Shown piece by piece: positions 5,880-14,077 of a DNA stretch of 17,318 nucleotides (within the stretch, counting starts at the first letter, position 1; the number at the start of each line of letters is the position of its first letter). The notes under the pieces are model-generated. The model had not been told where the DNA came from and searched no databases. It was given only the letters and a program-made list of their open reading frames with translations. Where the stretch lies: assembly GCA_964225135.1 (NCBI GenBank), contig CAXQNQ010000290.1:1-17318 (forward strand). Direction: 5' to 3'. This DNA comes from AM-2324 sp964225135 (GTDB taxonomy: Bacteria > Bacteroidota > Bacteroidia > Chitinophagales > Saprospiraceae). The translations under genes and the position numbers were made by a program.

Positions 5880-7202
5880 TTAATATTGTTTGAAGAACCA
5901 TCGAAACAGCTCTTTAAAACTCGCTTTTTTACCATACATCAAAATACCTATTCTGTAAATTCTTCCAGCTACCCAGGTAAAGAATAAACAGGTACCAATC
6001 AGGACAACTATAGATAGTATCATTTGCCAAATGGGTGGTTCAAATGCTAATCTTGCTGGCATTACAATAGGTGAAAATAAGGGGAAGATGGATGAGAATA
6101 TCGCTAAGTTACTATTGGGTGATTGCACGGTTACAATCATAATATAAAAGGCAATAGCTACAGGTATTGTAATGGGTATGGTTAGTGCTTGACCTTCTGT
6201 CATATCATCTCCAATGGCAGAACCTACAGCAGCAAACATAGAGGCATAAAGTAGATATCCTCCTAAGAAATAGAATAAAAATAGGGGTATGATTGACCAC
6301 CAGTTTTGATTGGCTATTTCAGACATAATCATGGAAAATTCACCCATAACATCCTCCTGGTCTAAACCAGCTTGATCCATCGACAATTGATTAATATCAC
6401 TAGTATCAATCCCCCAAAACATGGAGGCTATGATTTGAATAATTGGAATTAGGATGGCCCAGACGGCTAACTGGGTTAGTCCTACTCCTCCTACACCGAT
6501 TATCTTACCCAGCATTAGTTCAAAAGGCTTTACGGATGATATCATGACCTCCACAATCCTATTTGTTTTTTCTTCCATAACTGATCTTAAGACCATCATA
6601 CCGTAGATAAATACCGTTAGATACATGATGAAGCCCATGAATCCACCCAAACCAGCAGCTACGGCATTGGTATGTTTGGATTTATCTTTTGCTGTATCCG
6701 AAATGGGCTCTGGATCTAGGTCAACGCTTGTATTTAAGGCGTCTAGTTCTTTTTGATTTAAATTGAGCTCCTTGATTTTAAAGTTTCTAATCTTATTTTT
6801 CACCCGATTACTAAGCACCATTTCTAAGTCCAGGGAGGGACTTTTTTCTGAATAAAAAAAGATGGTATGCGTTTGTGCGTACAGGTTTTTTATTTCAGGT
6901 ATGTATAGAATAGCATCAAAGTTTGTGTCTTCAAAATTCGCTTTAAGTTCTTCTACAGTGGCGTCTACCAGTTCAAAAGAGGTATTGCCTGCTTTAGCTA
7001 AATCGGCAGGTTTGTTGAAAATGCCTGAATGATCTACTACTGCTATAGTTTTTTTCTCACTGTCACTGTAGCTTAAAATGAATCCAAGCACAAAAATGAA
7101 CAAGCCAATAGCAAGCGGTGTAATTAAGGTCGTAATGATGAACGACTTTTTCTTTACCCGTGATAAGTATTCTCGTTGTATGATTAGTTTTAAATTTTTC
7201 AT
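5880..7202 (-). CDS. ABC-2 type exporter permease (NatB-like)
   Basis: This 440-residue membrane subunit of an ABC exporter has the NatB/ABC-2 layout. The N terminus REYLSRVKKKSFIITTLITP (10-29) is typical and leads into the first membrane segment (about 22-46). A large extracytoplasmic domain follows (about 47-180). Then comes a cluster of membrane segments at about 185-205, 232-262, 305-330, 340-362 and 385-415. The phrases VMEEKTNRIVEVMISSVKPFELMLGKIIGVG (about 208-238) are characteristic of this permease family. Its ATG overlaps the ATPase stop codon as ATGA (7199-7202), so the two subunits are translationally coupled. The substrate is unknown; sodium efflux is only the name-giving function of NatAB. 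It converges on comF with an 8-base gap, and no hairpin follows immediately. Confidence 0.92.
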   Translation of the reverse strand: MKNLKLIIQREYLSRVKKKSFIITTLITPLAIGLFIFVLGFILSYSDSEKKTIAVVDHSGIFNKPADLAKAGNTSFELVDATVEELKANFEDTNFDAILYIPEIKNLYAQTHTIFFYSEKSPSLDLEMVLSNRVKNKIRNFKIKELNLNQKELDALNTSVDLDPEPISDTAKDKSKHTNAVAAGLGGFMGFIMYLTVFIYGMMVLRSVMEEKTNRIVEVMISSVKPFELMLGKIIGVGGVGLTQLAVWAILIPIIQIIASMFWGIDTSDINQLSMDQAGLDQEDVMGEFSMIMSEIANQNWWSIIPLFLFYFLGGYLLYASMFAAVGSAIGDDMTEGQALTIPITIPVAIAFYIMIVTVQSPNSNLAIFSSIFPLFSPIVMPARLAFEPPIWQMILSIVVLIGTCLFFTWVAGRIYRIGILMYGKKASFKELFRWFFKQY

Positions 7203-8104
7203 GCTTCTACTTCTTCTACGGATTGAATAAAGATTTCATTTAAGCTAGGTAAGATCTCCTTGAAAGAGTGGATTCGGATGCCTTGTTTAGTGAAAAAACT
7301 TAGGATCTCATTGGACATCGTATCATCTTCTAGGTGAATGATGATTTGATTATCTACTTGCTCTTGAATGTTCCCAGGGAGTTTACTGAGGTCAGCGGGT
7401 GCTTGGTCTAAAGTAATTTCATACAAGTTTTTCTTGTATTGGTTTCGGATCTCCTGAAGGTTTCCTTTAAGTATAGCACGACCTTTGTTAACCAGCATGA
7501 TTTCTTCGCATATCTCTTCCACTTGTTCCATCCGGTGTGTGGAGAAAATGATTGTGGTACCCGCTTCTTTGAGTCTAAAAATCTCTGACTTGATCAAGTT
7601 GGTGTTAATTGGGTCAAGTCCGGAGAAAGGCTCATCTAGGATCAGTAGTTTGGGTTCGTGTACCACCGTTGAGATAAACTGAATTTTTTGCTGCATCCCT
7701 TTGGATAACTCATTGATTTCTTTATTCCACCAATCATTTATTTCAAAGCGATCCAACCAAGATTGGATTTTTGCTTTGGCTTCTTTTTTGCTCAGTCCTT
7801 TTAATTGGGCCAGATAAAGTAGTTGATCACCTACCTTCATTTTTTTATACAAACCTCGTTCCTCTGGCATATAACCAATCAGACCTGGGGTGTCGCTATT
7901 GATTTTTTCCTGATTAAAAAAGATACTTCCTTCATCAATGGAGGTGATGGTCGTCATCATTCTAATTAAAGATGTTTTCCCTGCTCCATTCGGACCAAGT
8001 AAACCAAATAACTGACCTGGTTTTAGTTCAAAACTGATGTCATTTACAGCCGTGTAATCACCATAGTGTTTACTGACTTGTTGAACACTTAGAATAGAAT
8101 TCAT
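7199..8104 (-). CDS. ABC transporter ATP-binding protein (NatA-like)
   Basis: This 301-residue ATPase subunit pairs with the downstream permease. Motifs are the Walker A GPNGAGKTS (37-45), the MPEERGLYKKMKV block (79-91, typical of NatA-like ATPases), the signature LSKGMQQK (133-140; the K in place of the usual second G is normal in this group), Walker B LLILDEPFSGLDP (153-165) and the H-loop H190 (STHRMEQVEE). A C-terminal extension of about 85 residues (about 215-301) resembles the small domain found after NatA-type ATPase cores. The ATG at 8104 is the first gene start of the operon. Upstream, 110 bases separate it from the divergent lipid kinase gene, and this gap contains an 18-bp palindrome. 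No TAnnTTTG promoter was visible for it. Confidence 0.94.
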   Translation of the reverse strand: MNSILSVQQVSKHYGDYTAVNDISFELKPGQLFGLLGPNGAGKTSLIRMMTTITSIDEGSIFFNQEKINSDTPGLIGYMPEERGLYKKMKVGDQLLYLAQLKGLSKKEAKAKIQSWLDRFEINDWWNKEINELSKGMQQKIQFISTVVHEPKLLILDEPFSGLDPINTNLIKSEIFRLKEAGTTIIFSTHRMEQVEEICEEIMLVNKGRAILKGNLQEIRNQYKKNLYEITLDQAPADLSKLPGNIQEQVDNQIIIHLEDDTMSNEILSFFTKQGIRIHSFKEILPSLNEIFIQSVEEVEA

Positions 8105-8156
8105 GCTTTAGATTTTTTCCAGCGTAAAAATGATAAATAAGATAGAATTGGTATAG

Positions 8157-8174
8157 AAATATCTATAGATATTT
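8157..8174. promoter_or_regulatory. Perfect 18-bp palindrome in a divergent promoter region
   Basis: AAATATCTATAGATATTT is its own reverse complement. It lies 52 bases upstream of the ABC operon start and 40 bases upstream of the lipid kinase start. It could be an operator shared by both directions, but AT-rich palindromes also arise by chance and no consensus promoter is recognisable here. Confidence 0.35.
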
Positions 8175-8214
8175 ATTTTTTTTCGATAAACTATTAATTG
8201 GGTATCTTGGAAAG

Positions 8215-9165
8215 ATGCAAACAAAGGGAAAAGCAGTGATTATTATGAACCCAGTGAGTGGGAATAGGCGGAGCAAATTGAGACGGGCTCGCTTATTGGA
8301 TTTGATGACTCAAAGGGGAATAAGCTATACTTGTTTCGAAACGAAATACAAGGGCCATGCTAGTGAATTAGTTCTAGGATTGAAAGAGGAGTCTGGTTTA
8401 ATCTTTTTGATAGGGATGGGTGGTGATGGAACAAACAATGAAATCGTGAATGGAATCATGCAGTTACCCCTGGAAAGTCGTGAAAATTTAGCTTATTGTC
8501 TTTTTCCTTCAGGTACTGGAAATGATTGGGCTAGATCATTTAAAATCCCAATTGATCCAACCAGTTGGTTGGATATGTGGCAGGAAAAATTTGCAAAAAA
8601 GCATGATTTAGGTTTAGTTCGATATTATAAAGATGGGCAGGAAGCACAACGATATTTTATTAATATAGCAGGCATGGCTTATGATGCGTATTTGGTTGGT
8701 AAGCTAGAAAAAGGCTTTATGTCCAAGTCCAATAAGCTAGTTTATTTGGGGATATTACTTAGGTGTCTAATGGCCTATCGACTGCACCCTGTTAAAGTTG
8801 AATCGGATTCCTATACTTTTCAGTCGAAGTGTTATACTATAAATGTTGGTATAAATCGATTTGCAGGTGGTGGCATGGAGGTTGTACCAGGTGCTGATGC
8901 ATTTGATGGTTTACTTTCTGTAACTGCTGCAAAAGATTTAAAAAAGTACCAAGTTGTATATGAGTTAAGGCGCTTTTATAATGGAACATACACCCAAATA
9001 CCCAAAGTGGAAGCATTTGATGCGGAAGAAGTAAGAGTAAGTTGTACAGACGATGATCGTATATTGGAAGTAGAGGCAGATGGAGAATATTTGGGCGTTG
9101 GACCTTGTACATTCCAATCTATACCGGCAGCTTTTAATGTAATTATGCCCAAAAAAAATAATTAA
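8215..9165 (+). CDS. Diacylglycerol/lipid kinase family protein
   Basis: This 316-residue protein belongs to the DgkB/YegS/BmrU lipid kinase family, which transfers phosphate from ATP to diacylglycerol or a related lipid at the inner face of the membrane. The N-terminal kinase domain shows IIMNPVSGNRRSKL (9-22), the nucleotide loop GMGGDGTNNEIVNGI (67-81) and FPSGTGNDWARS (97-108). The C-terminal beta domain includes FAGGGMEVVPGADAFDGLL and ends in the usual ADGE...GP...SIPAAFNVIMP pattern. There is no membrane segment. The length is typical. It is the first gene of a seven-gene plus-strand run, with the next ATG 32 bases downstream. Which lipid it uses cannot be told from the sequence; both phospholipid recycling and a sphingoid or other long-chain base are possible. 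Confidence 0.92.
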   Translation: MQTKGKAVIIMNPVSGNRRSKLRRARLLDLMTQRGISYTCFETKYKGHASELVLGLKEESGLIFLIGMGGDGTNNEIVNGIMQLPLESRENLAYCLFPSGTGNDWARSFKIPIDPTSWLDMWQEKFAKKHDLGLVRYYKDGQEAQRYFINIAGMAYDAYLVGKLEKGFMSKSNKLVYLGILLRCLMAYRLHPVKVESDSYTFQSKCYTINVGINRFAGGGMEVVPGADAFDGLLSVTAAKDLKKYQVVYELRRFYNGTYTQIPKVEAFDAEEVRVSCTDDDRILEVEADGEYLGVGPCTFQSIPAAFNVIMPKKNN

Positions 9166-9197
9166 ATTTAGACTGAGTTATCAATAGCCAAACCAAT

Positions 9198-11138
9198 ATG
9201 TCAAGCTTTCGAACATTCATTTCTAGCGAAAAAGGATTATATGGAATCTTATTCTGTTTCGGATTTTTGATTTATGTCAATACCTGGAATCATGACTATG
9301 CTTTGGACGACTCCATTGTAATAGTAGACAATGTATTTACCTCAAAGGGGCTGAGCGGTTTAAAGGATCTGTTTACAACCGATACCTTTTATGGATTTTT
9401 CAATCAATCGGGAAAGGATAACTTGGTTCAAGGTGGAAGGTATAGGCCATTGAGTTTGGCGACCTTTGCTTTGGAGGTAGAGTTATTTGGTATGAAGCCT
9501 GGCGTTAGTCATTGGATCAATAGTTTGTTATATGCTTTGCTAGGTTTATTAGTGTTTAGGGTGTTGAATCGACTATTCAAGGATCAGGGGCAAGGAGTCA
9601 TTATTGCTTTTTGGAGCACCTTGTTATTTGTGGTACATCCATTGCATACGGAGGTTGTAGCAAATATAAAAGGCCGCGATGAGATTTTGGCATTGGGTTT
9701 TGCCCTACTTGCTTTAGATTCAGCTATAAAATATTTGGATTGGGGTAAACGATCTGAGTTGTTTTTTGGAGCACTTTTTGTGTTTTTAGGTGCCATGTCC
9801 AAAGAAAATGCCCTTACTTTTTTAGGGGTCATTCCGCTGGCTATTTGGTTGTTTAGGACAAAGAAATTGCAAGGGATAATCTATGGTACACTACCTGCAT
9901 GCATAGGCGTACTTCTATTCCTTATTATAAGATTCTCCATTTTGGGTTCAGGGATAAGTGAGGTGTCCATGGAGTTGATGAATAATCCATTCTTGAAGTG
10001 GACTGGATCTACTTATGTTCCTATGACTTGGAGTGAAAAGGCACCTCTCATCTTGCATACTTTGTATGAATATCTTCGCTTGGAAGTATTGCCTATTAAT
10101 CTTACCCACGATTACTATCCAAGGTATATTGATATCAAATCTTGGACGGATTGGACTGTGATAGCTTCTATCCTGCTACACCTTGGTCTTTTAGTTGTTG
10201 CTTGGGTCTATCGTACACGTCAGCCTATTTGGACTTTTGGTATAGTGTTTTATTTCTTGACTCTTTCTATTGTTTCCAATGTATTCGTTTCAATTGGCAC
10301 AAATATGGCAGAGCGATTTGTATTTATGCCATCATTAGGAGCTACTGTTTTAGTAGTGTCTGTGTTAGTGCATTTACTTAGTAAAAAGTCCTCAGGTGAT
10401 CAAATCCATGTGTGGTCTAAAAACTGGTACCCTTTGATGGCCGGGGTATTGATATTTGCCTTTTTAACTATTCAAAGAAATCCCGTTTGGGCGGATAATT
10501 ACACCTTGTTTACTACAGACATTCAAAAGTCTACTCAGTCTGCTAAGTTGTGCAACTCATCGGCAGGTATTATAATTGATACATATAAAGATGGGGAAGA
10601 GGCCGTTAAAATCCAGGAATTAAATAAAGCAAAATCTTATGCTGAACAAGCGATTGCTATTCATCCTACTTTTAGGAATGCTTATTTGCTTAGAGGGAAT
10701 GCTGCTTATTATTTAAAGGAGTTTGATGATGCCATCAACTGGTATGAGCAAGTATTAAGCTTTGCTCCTGAATACGAGGATGCTAAGAATAATTTATTTG
10801 AAGCTTATTTGAAAGGGGGTGAATATGCGGGTCAAGTCCAACAGGACTTACCAAAAGCTATATCAATGTTTCAAATGGCTATGCAAATGCCTCAAGGAGC
10901 TAAGAGCTACGAACTCAATCGCTTGATGGGAGTAGCTTATGGTATATCAGGTCAATCGGATAAGGCAGTAGAATATTTTGGTAATTGTGTTCAATTGGAA
11001 CCTGAAAATCCATGGGCTTATTATAACTTATTAACAGGGTATGCTAATATGTCTGGAAAAACGGATATGGTCCGATCATTGGAGCAAAAGATATTAGCAT
11101 TAGATAGTGAATTTTTCGTAAACCTCCGTAATAATTAA
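9198..11138 (+). CDS. TMTC-like GT-C membrane glycosyltransferase with C-terminal TPRs
   Basis: This 646-residue protein resembles the TMTC family of O-mannosyltransferases: a multi-span GT-C domain followed by tetratricopeptide repeats. The first membrane segment (about 14-30) is followed by the acidic loop motif YALDDS (34-39, catalytic aspartates expected here). Then come RYRPLS (81-86), HPLHTEVVANIKGRDE (147-162) and SKENALTF, all strongly typical of this family. Further hydrophobic segments run to about residue 440. From about 470 to 646 there are TPR-like repeats, for example NAYLLRGNAAYYLKEFDDAI and ELNRLMGVAYGISGQSDKAV, with the alanine and tyrosine pattern of TPR helices. The topology places the TPRs outside the cytoplasm. 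The eukaryotic members mannosylate secreted proteins from a lipid-linked sugar; the bacterial substrate is unknown. The stop codon abuts the next ATG with no gap. Confidence 0.85.
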   Translation: MSSFRTFISSEKGLYGILFCFGFLIYVNTWNHDYALDDSIVIVDNVFTSKGLSGLKDLFTTDTFYGFFNQSGKDNLVQGGRYRPLSLATFALEVELFGMKPGVSHWINSLLYALLGLLVFRVLNRLFKDQGQGVIIAFWSTLLFVVHPLHTEVVANIKGRDEILALGFALLALDSAIKYLDWGKRSELFFGALFVFLGAMSKENALTFLGVIPLAIWLFRTKKLQGIIYGTLPACIGVLLFLIIRFSILGSGISEVSMELMNNPFLKWTGSTYVPMTWSEKAPLILHTLYEYLRLEVLPINLTHDYYPRYIDIKSWTDWTVIASILLHLGLLVVAWVYRTRQPIWTFGIVFYFLTLSIVSNVFVSIGTNMAERFVFMPSLGATVLVVSVLVHLLSKKSSGDQIHVWSKNWYPLMAGVLIFAFLTIQRNPVWADNYTLFTTDIQKSTQSAKLCNSSAGIIIDTYKDGEEAVKIQELNKAKSYAEQAIAIHPTFRNAYLLRGNAAYYLKEFDDAINWYEQVLSFAPEYEDAKNNLFEAYLKGGEYAGQVQQDLPKAISMFQMAMQMPQGAKSYELNRLMGVAYGISGQSDKAVEYFGNCVQLEPENPWAYYNLLTGYANMSGKTDMVRSLEQKILALDSEFFVNLRNN

Positions 11139-14072
11139 ATGAACTATATGAAACAGATTCAATCAGTTAGATTAAGTTTAATAGGGATTGTATTACTGGT
11201 TATGTCAAGCTTGATGAGTGCTCAGTCTGAGTATTCTGATCGGGACCATTGGGTAGATTCTATATTTAACGAAATGACGGATGCGGAGCGAGTGGGTCAA
11301 TTGTTTATGGTCCGGGCACATTCCAATAAAGGCGAGGAGCATGTACAAAAATTAGTGGATTGGGTGGAGAAGCAACAAGTAGGAGGTCTTTGCTTTTTTC
11401 AAGGAAATCCGGAGGAGCAGGCTCGGATTAACAATTTACTTAATGAAAAAACCAAGCATGTACCTTTATTAGTATCCTCTGACGCTGAGTGGGGGTTGGG
11501 TATGCGCTTAAAGAAATACGGGGTCTCTTTTCCATACAATATGGCACTAGGAGCTATTCAGGATAATAAGCTAATCTATGAATTGGGGCGCTACATAGCA
11601 GAGGACTGTAAACGAATGGGGATACATATTAATCTGGCACCAGTTGTAGATGTCAATAATAATGCGGCTAACCCGGTTATTAATTTTAGGTCTTTTGGAG
11701 AAGATATTTACAATGTTGCAGTCAAGTCCAATATGTATGTGCAAGGGCATGAGGATTATGGTGTTTTGGCTTGTGCTAAGCATTTTCCTGGGCATGGAGA
11801 TACAGATACAGACTCACATTTAGATTTGCCTATCATTAAACATGATAGAGATCGATTAGACTCTATAGAGTTATTTCCATTTAAGTTTTTAGCGAATCAA
11901 GGTGTTGGCTCTATGATGGTAGCGCACTTGAGTGTGCCGGCATTAGATACTACGGCTAATCTACCTACTACCTTGTCAAAACCCGTTGTGACGGGAATCA
12001 TCAGGGAGGAAATGGGGTACGATGGTTTGGTGATTACAGATGGGTTGGATATGGATGGTGTGACCAAACATCATGCTAAAGGAAAGCTGGAAGGAAAGGC
12101 ATTGGATGCAGGGAATGATATCTTATTAATACCAAGTGAAATTGAATTAGCGATAGCTAATATATTGGATCGATTGGAAGAAGGTTCTTTAGATAGAAAT
12201 CAAGTTTATACTAGTGTCAAGCGAGTTTTGAGGGCAAAATATGATTGTGGTTTAGCTAATTATCAACCCATTGAGATGGAGCAATTAGAAGCAGATTTAC
12301 TTCGGAATGAGTCTTTTGTATTTCGTCGGAAATTGATTGAGGCTTCGATGACTTTGGTAAGAGACGAGGCAGGACTACTTCCCTTGAATCCGAAAGGCAA
12401 ACAAAACTTAAGTATAGCTTTAGGTACTTCATCAAAAAATACTTTTCAATCTCGGCTAAGTGACTTTGGGGCATTTGATGCTTTGCAGGCATCAGGCGAA
12501 TTGAGTAAATCTAAGCAAAAGAAGTTTTTACAGCGAGCTAAGAATTATGATAATGTCATTGTTAGTTTACATGGCATGAGTAATTCGAAGTCAAAGGATT
12601 TTGGACTACATGCTTCGCAGGTAGCTTTAATTAAGGCCTTAGCCGCTCGAGGCAAGCTTACCTTAGTTGTTTTCGGCAATCCATATTCGTTGAGCTTTTT
12701 TGATGAGGTGGGGACTGTATTAGTGGCTTATTCAGATCAAAAAGATGTACAAGATGTTGCAGCTCAATCCTTGATGGGGGTATATCGTATTGATGGTAAG
12801 CTACCGGTTACTGCTTCCGCAAAGTCTGCTTTTGATGATGGACTTGTGGTTAAAAAGAAATTTGTAATGGGATTTGCCCAACCTACGGATATGGGCTTAA
12901 ATGAAAAATTAGAGCATTGGGTGGATTCCCTTGCTCAGGAGTCCATTACAAAAAGGGCCACTCCTGGATGTATGGTTTTGGTAGCGAAAGATGGCCATAT
13001 TTTATTGGAGAAAGCCTATGGTTATCAAACCTACAAAAAGCGTAAGGCTATAGAAGAGGATAATCTTTTTGATTTGGCATCTGTGACTAAGATTGCAGCT
13101 ACTACATTATCTATAATGGCGCTTGTAGAAGACCAGCAGGTAGGCTTACATGATGAATTAGGTATGCATATTCCTTCTTTGAAGGGTAGTAATAAGGAGC
13201 ATTTGATTATTGAGGATGTATTGAGGCACAGAGCGGGTTTGAAAGCTTGGATTCCTTTTTATCAAGAAACCATTGATGATAGGAATAGACCTGTAGACTC
13301 TTTATATAAACGGAAGCCAGATGATTTATTTAATGTGGAGGTTGCCAGAAATTTATACATGAAACAATCTTATGTCGATTCAATCTGGTCTAGGATTATC
13401 ACTTCAGAAATTGATCTAGAGCAGGGTTATGTATATAGTGATCTTGGGTTTTATTTGATGGCTGCATTAGTGAAAGTCAAAACGGGACAAACACTGGATG
13501 TTTTTGTAGAGGAAAAATATTACAAACCCTTAGGATTAGATCGAATTGGTTTTAGACCACTAGAGCATTTCTCTGAGTCAGAGATACCCCCTACTGAAGA
13601 AGACAATTATTTTAGACAACAGACGGTACAAGGGTATGTACATGATATGGGAGCTGGTATGTTAGGTGGTGTGTCAGGTCATGCTGGTTTGTTTGGAAGT
13701 GGTCGAGATCTGGCTGTTTTAATGCAAATGATGTTAAATGGTGGAAGATATAATTGTCAGCAATACTTAAGTGCCAATACTATTCGTACTTTTACCCAAC
13801 GGTGTGGGGAGTGTTACCGACGTGGTGTTGGTTTTGACATGAAGCAAACGGAGGATGGAGTAACCTTGAATATGGCGGAGTCAGCTTCGGAATTTACTTT
13901 TGGACACTTAGGGTTTACCGGAATTGCTTGTTGGGTGGATCCAGTTCATGATTTGATCTACATTTTTCTATCAAATAGAACCTATCCCAGTATGAAGAAT
14001 AACAAACTTGGAAGCTTAAACTATAGACCTAAAATCCAAGAAGAAGTATATAGGTCAATACGTGAAAAATAA
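11139..14072 (+). CDS. Exported glycoside hydrolase family 3 (beta-N-acetylglucosaminidase-like)/beta-lactamase fusion
   Basis: This 977-residue exported enzyme carries two hydrolases. After a signal peptide (about 1-30, ending LMSAQ) comes a NagZ-like GH3 domain (about 35-380). It contains KHFPGHGDTDTDSH (214-227, with the Asp-His acid/base dyad D225/H227) and VITDGLDMDGV (298-308, nucleophile D301). A GH3 C-terminal-like domain follows (about 395-570). The last part (about 587-977) is a serine beta-lactamase/penicillin-binding fold: SVTK (648-651, nucleophile S648 and K651), YSD (766-768, in place of YxN) and GHLG (922-925, the KTG-box equivalent). The glycosidase would remove N-acetylglucosamine from wall fragments, and the second domain could act on peptides or esters; this coupling is inference. 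ATG 11139 abuts the previous stop codon; ATG 11148 is an alternative with the same signal peptide. The fusion is known in Bacteroidota. Confidence 0.92.
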   Translation: MNYMKQIQSVRLSLIGIVLLVMSSLMSAQSEYSDRDHWVDSIFNEMTDAERVGQLFMVRAHSNKGEEHVQKLVDWVEKQQVGGLCFFQGNPEEQARINNLLNEKTKHVPLLVSSDAEWGLGMRLKKYGVSFPYNMALGAIQDNKLIYELGRYIAEDCKRMGIHINLAPVVDVNNNAANPVINFRSFGEDIYNVAVKSNMYVQGHEDYGVLACAKHFPGHGDTDTDSHLDLPIIKHDRDRLDSIELFPFKFLANQGVGSMMVAHLSVPALDTTANLPTTLSKPVVTGIIREEMGYDGLVITDGLDMDGVTKHHAKGKLEGKALDAGNDILLIPSEIELAIANILDRLEEGSLDRNQVYTSVKRVLRAKYDCGLANYQPIEMEQLEADLLRNESFVFRRKLIEASMTLVRDEAGLLPLNPKGKQNLSIALGTSSKNTFQSRLSDFGAFDALQASGELSKSKQKKFLQRAKNYDNVIVSLHGMSNSKSKDFGLHASQVALIKALAARGKLTLVVFGNPYSLSFFDEVGTVLVAYSDQKDVQDVAAQSLMGVYRIDGKLPVTASAKSAFDDGLVVKKKFVMGFAQPTDMGLNEKLEHWVDSLAQESITKRATPGCMVLVAKDGHILLEKAYGYQTYKKRKAIEEDNLFDLASVTKIAATTLSIMALVEDQQVGLHDELGMHIPSLKGSNKEHLIIEDVLRHRAGLKAWIPFYQETIDDRNRPVDSLYKRKPDDLFNVEVARNLYMKQSYVDSIWSRIITSEIDLEQGYVYSDLGFYLMAALVKVKTGQTLDVFVEEKYYKPLGLDRIGFRPLEHFSESEIPPTEEDNYFRQQTVQGYVHDMGAGMLGGVSGHAGLFGSGRDLAVLMQMMLNGGRYNCQQYLSANTIRTFTQRCGECYRRGVGFDMKQTEDGVTLNMAESASEFTFGHLGFTGIACWVDPVHDLIYIFLSNRTYPSMKNNKLGSLNYRPKIQEEVYRSIREK

Positions 14073-14077
14073 AAGGC

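Noticed and set aside
8203..8210. TATCTTGG as a -7 promoter element for the lipid kinase gene
   Set aside because: It has one mismatch to TAnnTTTG, no TTG at the right distance, and it lies only 4 bases before the start codon.
8837..9112. Minus-strand open frame of 91 codons within the lipid kinase gene
   Set aside because: It lies wholly inside a gene with clear family motifs, and its translation is low-complexity and without recognisable features.
11571..12492. Minus-strand open frames (11571-11795 and 12256-12492) inside the glycosidase/lactamase gene
   Set aside because: They are shadows of a well-supported long coding region.
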